A DNA stretch of 64,000 nucleotides from Rugosimonospora acidiphila (GCF_039543385.1 NZ_BAABJQ010000010.1:206164-270163), one strand, 5' to 3'. Shown: positions 1-7,300, numbered from the stretch's first letter. Numbers and translations are program-made. Notes: generated by a model not told the origin, from the sequence alone.

Positions 1-275
1 GGTTCAGCACGCCGGTCGAGCCGCGCAACTTCAGCCGGTCCTACGACACCCGGATCATGAAGGCTGGCGTGCGGCGGATCACGGTCCACGATGCCCGGCG
101 CACCTGCGGGACCCTGCTCGCAGACCTGGACGTGCATCCCCGGGTCGCTATGCAGATCCTGCGGCATGCGCAGTTTTCCATCACGATGGAGATCTACACG
201 CAGGTGTCGAGCAAGTCGACCCGGGACGCGCTCAAGCGCCCGGGCGAGAGCTTGGGCGGGTCGGCCGATGCGTGA
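1..275 (+). CDS. Tyrosine site-specific recombinase (integrase), C-terminal end only
   Basis: The 5' end lies outside the window; the open frame enters at base 3. The visible part is the catalytic C-terminus of a tyrosine recombinase. It has a His-x-x-Arg box (HDARR), then LRHAQFSITMEIYTQV, where the second conserved Arg-His pair (LRH, usually LGH) precedes the nucleophilic Tyr in EIYTQV. Such enzymes cut and rejoin att sites of phages and integrative elements. The stop codon is about 80 bp from the 3' end of tRNA-Val(CAC), which lies on the opposite strand; this is the usual arrangement when a tRNA 3' end is the attachment site. I infer that the gene belongs to an element extending to the left. 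Confidence 0.88.
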   Translation, partial: FSTPVEPRNFSRSYDTRIMKAGVRRITVHDARRTCGTLLADLDVHPRVAMQILRHAQFSITMEIYTQVSSKSTRDALKRPGESLGGSADA

Positions 276-316
276 CCAGGGCGATTGCTGTACTTCGTTG
301 CTGTACGGACGCGAAA

Positions 317-347
317 GGGGCCACATCCATCAATGGATTATGGCCCC
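317..347. terminator. Hairpin between the converging integrase and tRNA-Val genes
   Basis: The arms GGGGCCA and TGGCCCC enclose a second small stem (TCCA/TGGA). It lies just after the integrase stop and just past the 3' end of tRNA-Val, so it could end transcription from both sides. There is no clear T-tract, and part of it may instead be an att-site arm. Confidence 0.5.
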
Positions 348-356
348 TGACCTGGG

Positions 357-428
357 TGGGCGATACTGGGATCGAACCAGTGACCTCTTCGGTGTGAACG
401 AAGCGCTCTCCCGCTGAGCTAATCGCCC
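357..428 (-). tRNA. tRNA-Val(CAC)
   Basis: A full cloverleaf can be drawn. The acceptor is GGGCGAT/ATCGCCC, the D stem GCTC/GAGC, the anticodon stem CTTCG/CGAAG with loop TTCACAC (anticodon CAC, read GUG), and the T arm CTGG-TTCGATC-CCAG. The discriminator is A and CCA is not encoded exactly (CCCA follows). Its 3' end points at the integrase, which makes it the likely integration target. Confidence 0.93.
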
Positions 429-585
429 TCAGCGGGTTCAGACTGTACCCGATCCCGCCGGGGCTGTGTATTCCGATCCCCCCGTTTCGGGAGGGCGCCC
501 CCCTTTCCGCCCGTACTTGCCACCGTTACGCGGCATTTACCCGCATATCCGCTGACCGTCCGAACCCCTGACCCGACAGCCAATC

Positions 586-597
586 TTGTCTTGACAA
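586..597. promoter_or_regulatory. Hyphenated palindrome overlapping a -35-like box upstream of the ArsR-type gene
   Basis: TTGTC-TT-GACAA contains a consensus-like TTGACA hexamer at 591-596, about 30 bp before the regulator's ATG. No good -10 box is visible. The overlap of a palindrome with a -35 element suggests an autoregulatory operator; this is inference. Confidence 0.4.
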
Positions 598-626
598 AAA
601 AATCTGTCGGTGACACGCTCGATGGC

Positions 627-1418
627 ATGTTCGAGGTAACAGTGATCGAGGATCCGGCGGCCGCCGAGGCGTCCCTGGACCCGATCCGGGCGCGGCTGCT
701 GGCCGCGTTGGCCGAGCCCGGGTCGGCCACCACCCTTGCCGCCCGGGTCGGTCTGGCCCGGCAGAAGGTCAACTACCACCTACGGACGTTGGAGGAGCAC
801 GGCCTCGTCGAACTGGTGGAGGAGCGGCGCAAGGGCAACGTGACGGAGCGCGTGCTGCGGGCCACCGCAGCGTCGTACGTGATATCGCCGGTCGCGCTCT
901 CGTCGCTGGCCCCCGACCCGGCCCGGGATCCCGACCGGCTGTCCGCGAGCTGGCTCCTGGCGCTTGCCGCGAAGCTCGTCCGCGACGTCGGCGCGCTCAT
1001 CACCGGCGGCGCCAGGGCCGGCAGGCGGGTCGCGACCTTCGCGCTCGACGGCGAGGTCCGGTTCGCCTCAGCGGCGGATCGGTCGGCGTTCACTGAGGAG
1101 CTGACCGCCGCGGTGACCGCGCTGGTCGGCAAGTATCACGACGATCGGGCACCCGGCGGACGCAAGCACCGGGTGCTCGTGGCCGTGCATCCGAGCATGG
1201 TGGCGACCAACGCCAGCGTCGGCGCCAACGACACCGCCGGCACCAACGACACCGCCGGCACCAACGACAGCTTCGGCACCAACAAAAGCTTCGGCACCAA
1301 CGAAAGCTTCGGCGCCAGCGAGGGCGCCGGCACCAACGGCGAGGCCGGCGAGCGCATCGACGGCACCCGTGACGACGACAATGGCAACGATAAAGGCGAA
1401 AGGATTGGACCGCGATGA
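627..1418 (+). CDS. ArsR-type winged-helix transcriptional regulator with repetitive tail
   Basis: About 263 residues from the chosen ATG; the frame is open to 591, but the promoter-like TTGACA lies there. Residues about 10-85 form an ArsR/HTH_20 winged helix: PIRARLLAALAEPGSATTLA, then the recognition region LARQKVNYHLRTLEEHGLV. The middle part has no recognised domain. Residues about 190-233 are a degenerate six-residue repeat of the type GTNDTA, encoded by 18-bp tandem repeats at 1201-1345. The stop overlaps the next start (ATGA), so this is the first gene of a three-gene operon with a hydrolase and an SRPBCC protein. ArsR-SRPBCC cassettes of this kind are usually autoregulated; ligand unknown. 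Confidence 0.82.
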   Translation: MFEVTVIEDPAAAEASLDPIRARLLAALAEPGSATTLAARVGLARQKVNYHLRTLEEHGLVELVEERRKGNVTERVLRATAASYVISPVALSSLAPDPARDPDRLSASWLLALAAKLVRDVGALITGGARAGRRVATFALDGEVRFASAADRSAFTEELTAAVTALVGKYHDDRAPGGRKHRVLVAVHPSMVATNASVGANDTAGTNDTAGTNDSFGTNKSFGTNESFGASEGAGTNGEAGERIDGTRDDDNGNDKGERIGPR

Positions 1419-2278
1419 ATCCCGCGACGCGAACGGTGACCTCCGCCGACGGAACCGCCATCGGGTATGACCGGACCGGCGAGGGGCCGGCGCTCGTCCT
1501 GGTTGACGGCGCGTTCTGCAGTCGATCGTTCGGGCCGATGCCCGAGCTCGCTCCGCTGCTGGCGCCGAACTTCACCGTGTACAACTACGATCGGCGCGGC
1601 CGTGGCCAGAGCGGCGACACCCAGCCGTACGCGGCGGAGCGGGAGATCGACGACCTGGAGGCGCTCATTGACGCGGCGGGCGCGCCGGTGCACCTGTTCG
1701 GCATCTCCTCCGGTGCCGTGCTGGCCATGCGGGCCACCGCCGCGCTGCCGGGCAAGGTGCGCAGCCTGGCCGTGTACGAGCCGCCGCTGCTGGTCGACCG
1801 GAGCCGGCCAGCGCCGCCGGAGGATTACCGGAAGCAGGTCGACGATCTGATCGCGGCCGGGCGCAACGGGAATGTCGTCTCGTTCTTCATGACCAAGGTG
1901 GTCGCCGCTCCGGCCTTCGTGCCGTACGTCCTGCGGCTCACCCCGGCCTGGCCGAAGCTCAAGGCGGTGGCGCCGACGCTGCGGTACGACTTCGCAGTCC
2001 TCGGCGACGCCTTCCGTGGGCAGGGCCTGCCGGAGGAGTTCCGCAAGGTACTCGGTGCCATCGACGTGCCCACCCTGGTGGCGGACGGGGGCAAGAGCCC
2101 GGCCTGGATGCACAACGGTGTCCAGGCGGTGGCCGACGCGATCCCGCACCCGAGGCGCACCACGCTGCCGGGGCAGACGCATCAGGTGAAGCCGGCGCTG
2201 CTGGCCCCCGCGCTGATCAACTTCTTTCGGGCGGAATCCCGACATGGGACGGAATCGCGAGACGGGGCGGAGTCCTGA
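1415..2278 (+). CDS. Alpha/beta-fold hydrolase
   Basis: This 287-residue protein has the alpha/beta hydrolase layout: strand and oxyanion region LVLVDGAF (an Asp-Gly where most have His-Gly), the conserved NYDRRGRGQS turn, and the nucleophile elbow GISSG at residues 96-100 with Ser98 as nucleophile. A late Asp (VADGGKSP) and a His in GQTHQVKP near the C-terminus complete a plausible triad. There is no signal peptide, so it should be cytosolic. It is translationally coupled to the regulator before it, and its stop lies directly before the SRPBCC gene. The substrate cannot be told from sequence. Confidence 0.85.
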   Translation: MNPATRTVTSADGTAIGYDRTGEGPALVLVDGAFCSRSFGPMPELAPLLAPNFTVYNYDRRGRGQSGDTQPYAAEREIDDLEALIDAAGAPVHLFGISSGAVLAMRATAALPGKVRSLAVYEPPLLVDRSRPAPPEDYRKQVDDLIAAGRNGNVVSFFMTKVVAAPAFVPYVLRLTPAWPKLKAVAPTLRYDFAVLGDAFRGQGLPEEFRKVLGAIDVPTLVADGGKSPAWMHNGVQAVADAIPHPRRTTLPGQTHQVKPALLAPALINFFRAESRHGTESRDGAES

Positions 2279-2279
2279 G

Positions 2280-3017
2280 ATGGGGCACGAGTTCGAGGTG
2301 TCCCTCGACGCGGATGTGGACGCCACGGTTGACGAGGTGTGGCAGGCCATCGCCACCGGTCCGGGGATCGACTCCTGGTACATGGGGCACAACGAGGTGG
2401 CCGGTGGCGAGGTGCGTACCGTCTTCGGTCAGTACACGCCGGTGGCGCCCATCTTCGCCGAGGAGCCCGGGAAGCGGTTCGCCTACGGTGCCCCGCCGGA
2501 GCCGGACGGGCGGTTCTTGGCCTACGACTTCCTCGTTGAGGCGCGGGCTGGGGGCGGAGCCTCGATTCGCGTGGTGACCAGCGGGTTCCTGCCCGGCGAC
2601 GACTGGGCGGACGAGTTCGAGGCGATGACCAAGGGCGGCGCGATGGTCTTCCGCACCCTCGTCGAGTATGTGAACCACTTCGCGAACCGCACCGCGACCC
2701 CGGTCCTCGCGTTCGGGCCACCGATCACCGACTGGGATCGTGCGTGGGCGGCGCTGGGCGCCGCGTTCGGCCTCGACCGGCCGGTGCGCGAGGGCGACCG
2801 GGTGCGGCTGAGCCCGGACGGGGCGCAGGCGGTGGAGGGCGTCGCGTACTTCGTCAACGACCACGTCGCCTGCGTGCGCACGAACGACGCGATGTACCGG
2901 ATGGTGCGCGGCTTCCAGGGTCCGATGCTGGCGATGCACCAATTGTTCGCGCCGGGCGTGGACGCGGCGGAGGCCGGCCGCACCTGGCAGGCGTGGCTGG
3001 CCAGGGTGTTCGGCTGA
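2280..3017 (+). CDS. SRPBCC (AHSA1/START-like) protein
   Basis: The protein begins GHEFEVSLDADVDATVDEVWQAI, followed by GPGIDSWYMG, the usual start of AHSA1-type SRPBCC proteins whose helix-grip fold forms a hydrophobic ligand pocket. At about 245 residues it is longer than the common 150-residue form. I chose the ATG two bases after the hydrolase stop because a GGCGGAG-like ribosome site precedes it; an in-frame ATG at 2244 would add 12 residues. It is the third gene of the ArsR cassette. A role in binding or converting a small hydrophobic compound sensed by the regulator is inference. Confidence 0.8.
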   Translation: MGHEFEVSLDADVDATVDEVWQAIATGPGIDSWYMGHNEVAGGEVRTVFGQYTPVAPIFAEEPGKRFAYGAPPEPDGRFLAYDFLVEARAGGGASIRVVTSGFLPGDDWADEFEAMTKGGAMVFRTLVEYVNHFANRTATPVLAFGPPITDWDRAWAALGAAFGLDRPVREGDRVRLSPDGAQAVEGVAYFVNDHVACVRTNDAMYRMVRGFQGPMLAMHQLFAPGVDAAEAGRTWQAWLARVFG

Positions 3018-3018
3018 T

Positions 3019-3891
3019 TCAGTCCCGCCACGTGGGCCGCAGCCGCACGCCGGCCGCCGAGTCGGTGAACGGGCGGGCCCCAGCGACGAAGTCGTCCAGT
3101 TCGGCCGCGTGTACCAGTCTCGCGCCGCCGCCCTCCGCGTCACGGAGGGCGGCGGTCAGCCGGGATACCGGCAGTCCTCCGGGCCTCGGCGAGGCGGCCA
3201 GCACCACGTTGCCGAACCGGCGCCCGCGCAGCATGCCGGGCTGACCGATCACGGCCACGTCGGCGAACACGCCGCGCAGGGTGGCCGCCTGGACGCGGGA
3301 CAGGGTCAGGCCGGGCAGGTCGGTGACGTTCAGCACGTACAGCCCGGTGTCGGCCAGCAGTCCGCGTACTCCCTCGGCGAACTCCACGGTCGCCACCTGA
3401 GCCGGCATCTGGGCGGCCTGATACACGTCGGCGACCACCAGATCGAAGCGTCCGCGATCCTCACCGACCGGGTCGGGGCGGGTGGCCTCCTCACGGGCGT
3501 CCCCGATGAGTACCTCGATCCGCGCGTCGCCCGGCAGCGGCAGGATCCGGCCCACCGCCTCGCTGAGCGTCGCGTCCCGCTCGACCACCCGCTGCGCCGA
3601 GCCGGGCCGGGTGGCGGCCACGTAACGGGGCAGGGTCAGCCCCCCACCGCCCAGGTGCAGCGCCCGGATCGCCTCGGCCCGCCGTGTCACCACGTCGACA
3701 ACAGCGGCAACCCGCCGGGCGTACTCGAACTCCAGGTGGGTCGGCCGATCCAGGTCCACATAGGACTGAGCGACGCCGTCGATGAGGAGGGTCCAGGCGC
3801 GCGGGCGCCGTGGGTCGGGTACGAACTCCGCGGTGCCCAGATCCACCGGCATCATGATGCTGGACGGGCCGGTTGTCGCCATGTCGATCAC
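3019..3891 (-). CDS. Spermidine-synthase-like SAM-binding protein
   Basis: This 290-residue Rossmann-fold methyltransferase-type protein resembles spermidine synthase. It has a glycine-rich nucleotide site (HLGGGGLTLPRY, residues about 79-90), an acidic residue ending the next strand (VVERD, about 103-105), an LIGDAREE segment and the FDLVVADVYQ strand. Actinobacteria carry many such proteins that are not proven polyamine synthases; the aminopropyl-acceptor residues are not evident, so true SpeE activity is doubtful. Its stop lies one base beyond the SRPBCC stop on the other strand (convergent). It is about 150 bp downstream of the sensor gene on the same strand. Confidence 0.72.
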   Translation of the reverse strand: MIDMATTGPSSIMMPVDLGTAEFVPDPRRPRAWTLLIDGVAQSYVDLDRPTHLEFEYARRVAAVVDVVTRRAEAIRALHLGGGGLTLPRYVAATRPGSAQRVVERDATLSEAVGRILPLPGDARIEVLIGDAREEATRPDPVGEDRGRFDLVVADVYQAAQMPAQVATVEFAEGVRGLLADTGLYVLNVTDLPGLTLSRVQAATLRGVFADVAVIGQPGMLRGRRFGNVVLAASPRPGGLPVSRLTAALRDAEGGGARLVHAAELDDFVAGARPFTDSAAGVRLRPTWRD

Positions 3892-4047
3892 GTTAGTCGA
3901 GTCGCTGACCAGCGCGGGGAGTCGGGTCCGTCGGGCGCGGTGGTTTCGGGTGGTTCGTCGCCCAGCACGCGGATTCCGGATGCGGCTTCCGTATCCGGAC
4001 AGGCGGTATCCGGACAGGCGGGACGTGGACAGTCGGGGGCCACGCGC

Positions 4048-5880
4048 TCAGCCGAACCGGCGGTGCGAGCGCTCCCGGTTCTGCGCGGCGGGCAGGGCGC
4101 TCAGCGCGCGGCGGATGGACTCGCGCTGCATGGCCTCCTGTTCGGCCAGGTCCCGCATAGTGATCACGTAGCCCCGCACCCTCCGGTCGTGGCGCAGGTC
4201 GCGGCAGCTCACCTCGACCGTCATCACGCCGCCGTTCGGGCGGGGCAGGTGCCACCAGGCGCGCGCCCCGTCGGGCTGGGGCGTCCGGTGCGCCGCCCGC
4301 AGCGTGCGCTCGATCTGCTCGTGGTCGTCGGGGTGCACGATGTCGCGCAGCGCCGTGAGGATCGGCACGTCGGAGCCGATGATGTCGGCCAGGGCCGGGC
4401 TCGTGTAGCGGACGCACCGATCGCCGTCCACGATGATCACCGCGTCGATGCTGTTGCGGGTGGCCGCCCGCAGATACTCCTCGTTGGAGCGGCGGTTGAT
4501 GGCGTCGGTCAGCGCGATGCGCTCCAGCGCCAGCGAGGCCTGCGCGGCGAGCACCTCGACCGCGTCCTGGATAGCGGCCAGCGCGACGCCGTCACCCGCG
4601 ACCAGCAGGGCGCCCAGTTCGGGGTCGTCCTGGTCGCGATGGTCGACGGCGAGGCGGCAGACCAGCGTTGCGGGGTGCCAGTCCAGGCGGTCGCCCAGTT
4701 CCGGGTGCAGCATGCGGGTATTCACCAGGCGGGTGCGCCCCTGGTCGGCGTGCGGCAGCGGGTACCGCTTGATGAGTTTGGCGATCGGATCCGGATCCCC
4801 CGGCGAGCGCGGGTCCTGCACGGCGAGTAACACGGTGTGTGCCAGCCCGGCGGGCATGAGGTCGCCGACGGCCGCGCGCAGCGCGTCGTCCACCTTCGCG
4901 ATGTCGCTCGCCGCGACCAGCGTGCCGCAGCCCCGGCGCAGCTGCTGCTGCCGGTCGACGGTCTGGCGGTGCCGGCTCAACGCCATGGCCAGCCTGGTGA
5001 TGACGAGCGCGGACATCAGCATCCAGGCGGCCCCGATGATGACGCCGTCACGCACCTGCCCGGCGCTCGCCTCCACCAGCAGCACCGCCGGCGGAGTCGA
5101 CAACGACAGGCCCAGCAGCGCGGCCGAGCGGATCGGCAGCTGCGGGGAGCGGGCCGGTACCGGCTGGGTGAGCCGCACCATCGACGGCCGCAGCGCCGCC
5201 GCGCCCCAGCAGTAGTAGAGCAGCAGGTAGGGCGACTCCGCGGGGCCACCGGGATGCCAGCCACCGCCCAGCGTGGCCAGGGCGTACCAGACGTCCGCCG
5301 CCAACAGTGCGATGGCACCCAGGGCCAGCAGGGTCATCGACGCGTTCCGCCCGGCGGCGACCGCCAACCCCACCGTGGTCACCAGGATCAGCAGATCGCC
5401 CAGGGCGTACGCAGCCGTCACCGACTTCGCGGCGTGGCCGAGGTTGTCGGCGCCCAGCCCGGGGGTGACGAGCCACATCCAGGACAGCAGCGCGGCGGCG
5501 CAGGTGAAGGTCAGCAGGTCGAGCATCCGGGACCAGTCGACAAGCACCGCGCTGGACCGCGCCATCTGAATCAGGCCGGTGGTCATCAGCGGAAACATCG
5601 CCAGGTAGCAGATGTCCGCGAGGGCCGGGGCGTGCAGCCAGCCGGCGGCCTCCGCGCCGTAGATGGTGTCTCCGGCCCCCATGGCGAGGATCGCGGCGGC
5701 AAGCACCCACCAGGGCAGGGGCCGCGACGGGGCAAAGCGCCTGACGCCCACGACCACGGCGGCCGCGCTGCACAGCCCGATCGCCGCCCAGCTGAGGGCG
5801 CCGAGACCGGGCGCGGCGAACACACTTGCTCCGAGCAGAGCCATCAGGGCCGTGTAGCCGGCGGTCAACCGGGACGACAC
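4048..5880 (-). CDS. Polytopic membrane sensor with GAF-like and PAS domains, no output domain
   Basis: The protein has about 610 residues. The start is a GTG at 5878-5880 because GAAGGAGG lies just upstream of it; an ATG ten codons earlier lacks such a site. Residues 1-300 hold about ten hydrophobic segments and end with WGAAALRPSM. A GAF-like region (ALRAAVGDLMPAGL...LALERIALTDAI) follows, then a PAS domain (ATRNSIDAVIIVDGDRCVRYTS...IVHPDDHEQIERTL...VRGYVITMRDLAEQE). The protein stops about 30 residues after the PAS, with no GGDEF, EAL, kinase or HTH domain. Proteins with this membrane module normally carry a c-di-GMP domain, as the one at 55250 does. It may signal through protein contacts, or be a truncated remnant. 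Confidence 0.8.
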   Translation of the reverse strand: MSSRLTAGYTALMALLGASVFAAPGLGALSWAAIGLCSAAAVVVGVRRFAPSRPLPWWVLAAAILAMGAGDTIYGAEAAGWLHAPALADICYLAMFPLMTTGLIQMARSSAVLVDWSRMLDLLTFTCAAALLSWMWLVTPGLGADNLGHAAKSVTAAYALGDLLILVTTVGLAVAAGRNASMTLLALGAIALLAADVWYALATLGGGWHPGGPAESPYLLLYYCWGAAALRPSMVRLTQPVPARSPQLPIRSAALLGLSLSTPPAVLLVEASAGQVRDGVIIGAAWMLMSALVITRLAMALSRHRQTVDRQQQLRRGCGTLVAASDIAKVDDALRAAVGDLMPAGLAHTVLLAVQDPRSPGDPDPIAKLIKRYPLPHADQGRTRLVNTRMLHPELGDRLDWHPATLVCRLAVDHRDQDDPELGALLVAGDGVALAAIQDAVEVLAAQASLALERIALTDAINRRSNEEYLRAATRNSIDAVIIVDGDRCVRYTSPALADIIGSDVPILTALRDIVHPDDHEQIERTLRAAHRTPQPDGARAWWHLPRPNGGVMTVEVSCRDLRHDRRVRGYVITMRDLAEQEAMQRESIRRALSALPAAQNRERSHRRFG

Positions 5881-6229
5881 GTGGCCTCCTTCGACGCTGG
5901 TACGCATCCGCTGCCTTACCTCTCGCGGTATTCACGCACGCCGTTCATCCGCTGAACGGGGTTGCGAGTCACGCCCTTTCCGAGAGCGGAGCTTTCGCTA
6001 TGAAACTTTTCGTCGCCGATGAGCCTGGCGCATTTTTCGCCGTGGAATCTTTCATGGCGCGGTCTTTCCTTCAGTTGTCTTTCAGGGGAAACGGCCGAAC
6101 GACATGATGAGAGAGTGCCATATCGATGGGCAATTATGGAACCGTTCGGCATAGGCAACTGAGCGAGATATCCGGACGATCACGGCATACTCGATGCGGG
6201 CGACTGGTCCCGACTCCACAGTGGATGGC
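5881..6229. other. Intergenic stretch between sensor gene and tRNA array
   Basis: No gene is supported here. The 5880-6180 part is less GC-rich than its surroundings and lies downstream of the tRNA array with respect to array transcription. It contains distant inverted arms (GCCGAACG near 6092 and CGTTCGGC near 6142) and, at 6213-6229, one copy of a 17-bp sequence that recurs inverted at 7713-7729. Confidence 0.5.
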
Positions 6230-6233
6230 TGGA

Positions 6234-6308
6234 AATCCGGCGGGGGAATCGAATCCCGAAAATCACTCACTTTGCGCGCGAGTCGCTGCGCCAGGAGCGC
6301 TGCCGGGT
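6234..6308 (-). tRNA. tRNA-Cys(GCA), somewhat degenerate
   Basis: The acceptor is ACCCGGC/GCCGGAT (six of seven pairs), the D stem CGCT/AGCG, and the anticodon stem CTCGC/GTGAG around loop GCGCAAA, giving anticodon GCA. The discriminator is U, as expected for Cys. Odd points: C instead of U at position 33 and a weak T stem beside TTCGATT. A CCA triplet is present one base beyond the usual place. It is the last unit of the array. Confidence 0.65.
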
Positions 6309-6314
6309 CGTGCG

Positions 6315-6387
6315 TGCCCCCGGGAGGAGTCGAACCTCCGGCCTCGACGCTCGGAACGTCGCGCGCTATCCACTGCGCCACGAGGGC
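6315..6387 (-). tRNA. tRNA-Arg(CCG)
   Basis: The acceptor is GCCCTCG/CGGGGGC with one G-U pair, the D arm GCGC/GCGC, the anticodon stem CGACG/CGTCG with loop TTCCGAG (anticodon CCG), and the T arm GGAGG-TTCGACT-CCTCC. The discriminator is A and CCA is not encoded. It is a fully canonical cloverleaf six bases from tRNA-Cys. Confidence 0.92.
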
Positions 6388-6526
6388 AGGACGAGCGTGT
6401 CACGGACCGCCGGGCGGCCGGCCGACCACGACGCGCGAGAAGGGTGATCGCGGGGAATTGAGTTCTCGACAATCTGTAGGGGGTGACGCGCCATCGCTGA
6501 GTCACCCGGCGGGATATCTGTTTCCG

Positions 6527-6599
6527 CTCCCACGGCTGGGCTCGAACCAGCGCCGTACGGATTAACAATCCGCTGCCCTGCCGACTGGGCGACGTGGGA
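6527..6599 (-). tRNA. tRNA-Asn(GTT)
   Basis: The acceptor TCCCACG/CGTGGGA is perfect; D arm GCCC/GGGC; anticodon stem GCGGA/TCCGT with loop TTGTTAA (anticodon GTT); T arm GCTGG-TTCGAGC-CCAGC. U1-A72 and discriminator G fit Asn identity. CCA is not encoded. Confidence 0.92.
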
Positions 6600-6600
6600 A

Positions 6601-6673
6601 TGGTCGCGCGTATGGGACTCGAACCGGTTTCTCCACGGTGGAGTCGCTGGGTCCATCCATAGCCGAACGTGCG
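6601..6673 (-). pseudogene. tRNA-like unit with good acceptor and CCA but no anticodon loop
   Basis: The acceptor CGCACGT/ACGCGCG pairs at six of seven positions and is followed by A and an encoded CCA. The T loop TTCGAGT is present beside a poor T stem. Where the anticodon arm should be, the sequence is CTCCACCGTGGAG, a 5-bp palindrome with one central base, so no seven-base loop exists. The unit is three to four bases short. It is either a decayed tRNA or a tRNA-like RNA that cannot decode. Confidence 0.5.
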
Positions 6674-6675
6674 GA

Positions 6676-6750
6676 ATCGGCTGCGGGCCGGCCTCGAACA
6701 CCGGCCGACAGTCAGTAGACGTGACGCTTTTGCCGCGCCACGGACCTGGT
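6676..6750 (-). pseudogene. Degenerate tRNA-sized unit (T-loop remnant)
   Basis: A tRNA-sized slot holds a GTTCGAGG T-loop-like core inside a GGCCGG/CCGGCC hairpin, a possible D stem GCGC/GCGT and a GTCA/TGAC stem. The acceptor does not pair. I read it as a decayed tRNA. Confidence 0.3.
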
Positions 6751-6819
6751 TGCGGGTGTCCGACTCGAACGGCGTCCCGAGATAATGAGTCTCGTATGGT
6801 TCCACTCCACCACACCCGC
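6751..6819 (-). tRNA. tRNA with anticodon CAT (Met or Ile2), short T stem
   Basis: The acceptor GCGGGTG/CACCCGC is perfect; the D stem is GTGG/CCAT; the anticodon stem is CGAGA/TCTCG with loop CTCATTA (anticodon CAT). The T loop TTCGAGT is canonical but the T stem has only three sure pairs and the unit is 69 nt. The G1-C72 pair argues against initiator tRNA. Met and lysidine-modified Ile cannot be separated here. It starts two bases from tRNA-Lys. Confidence 0.68.
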
Positions 6820-6821
6820 GG

Positions 6822-6893
6822 TGCGCCGCCGGGGACTCGAACCCCGAACCCGCTGATTAAGAGTCAGCAGCTCTACCGTTGAGCTAGCGGCAC
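6822..6893 (-). tRNA. tRNA-Lys(CTT)
   Basis: The acceptor is GTGCCGC/GCGGCGC with one wobble, D arm GCTC/GAGC, anticodon stem GCTGA/TCAGC with loop CTCTTAA (anticodon CTT), and T arm CGGGG-TTCGAGT-CCCCG. The discriminator is A, followed by CCG rather than CCA. Confidence 0.92.
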
Positions 6894-6894
6894 C

Positions 6895-6988
6895 TGATCT
6901 CCTGCCGGGAACTCGGACCCGTACCCACGCCCTGGCGGGCGTCGGTGGATCCGTGCGTGGCGCGCTGCCACGCCACGTCCCGATCGCG
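6895..6988 (-). pseudogene. Degenerate unit of class II tRNA length
   Basis: This roughly 94-nt slot between tRNA-Arg(ACG) and tRNA-Lys has a D-like hairpin (GTGGCG/CGCCAC), a hairpin CGCCC-gcca-GGGCG that could be a long variable arm, and an altered T-loop core GGGTCCGAGTTCCC. I could not pair an acceptor stem or place an anticodon. A decayed Ser/Leu/Tyr-type tRNA is one reading. Confidence 0.3.
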
Positions 6989-7061
6989 TACCCCGAACAG
7001 GATTCGAACCTGTGACTCGCGGCTTCGTAAACCGCTGCTCTATCCACTGAGCTACCGGGGC
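6989..7061 (-). tRNA. tRNA-Arg(ACG)
   Basis: The acceptor is GCCCCGG/TCGGGGT with two wobble pairs, D arm GCTC/GAGC, anticodon stem GCGGT/GCCGC with loop TTACGAA (anticodon ACG), and T arm ACAGG-TTCGAATCCTGT. Discriminator A, CCA not encoded. It lies four bases from tRNA-Ile. Confidence 0.92.
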
Positions 7062-7065
7062 AAGG

Positions 7066-7138
7066 TCCCGCCGGGTGGATTCGAACCACCGATCGCTGCC
7101 TTATCAGGACAGTGCCCTAACCGCTGGGCCACGACGGG
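7066..7138 (-). tRNA. tRNA-Ile(GAT)
   Basis: The acceptor is CCCGTCG/CGGCGGG, D arm GCCC/GGGC, anticodon stem CTGTC/GGCAG with loop CTGATAA (anticodon GAT), and T arm GGTGG-TTCGAAT-CCACC. Discriminator A, followed by CCT instead of CCA. Confidence 0.92.
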
Positions 7139-7139
7139 A

Positions 7140-7224
7140 TGGCGAACGGCGAGGAAGTCGAACCCCCCGCGGGGAGCACGGCCGAGCCAGGGTGTGGCGC
7201 GGGCGAGCATCCCGAGAATGTGCG
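7140..7224 (-). pseudogene. Degenerate tRNA-sized unit with T arm and CCA
   Basis: The 3' part looks functional: T arm GGGGG-TTCGACT-TCCTC, then GCCGTTC, G and an encoded CCA. The 5' part does not pair with this acceptor strand and no anticodon arm is clear. The 85-nt slot and a CCCCGCGGGG hairpin would allow a long variable arm. Probably a decayed tRNA. Confidence 0.35.
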
Positions 7225-7300
7225 TACCCGGCCAGGGATTCGAACCCTGAACCTCCCGGCGCTGAACCGGGCGCCTCTGCCAAGATTGGGCCAGCCGGGC
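7225..7300 (-). tRNA. tRNA with anticodon CAG (Leu codon CUG) but class I shape
   Basis: The acceptor is GCCCGGC/GCCGGGT, the anticodon stem CCCGG/CCGGG is perfect with loop TTCAGCG, and the T arm is CAGGG-TTCGAAT-CCCTG. The anticodon CAG reads CUG (Leu), but bacterial tRNA-Leu has a long variable arm and this one has only a few bases there. C at position 37 is also unusual, and the D stem has one mismatch. Its amino acid is therefore uncertain. Confidence 0.65.

Noticed and set aside
1201..1345. CRISPR-like repeats
   Set aside because: The 18-bp units are contiguous, in frame and lack unique spacers; they encode a protein repeat. The repeats at 8053-8110 are also contiguous.
3019..3891. Calling the protein SpeE (true spermidine synthase)
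   Set aside because: Only the SAM-type Rossmann core is clear; polyamine-binding residues are not evident and no speD is nearby.
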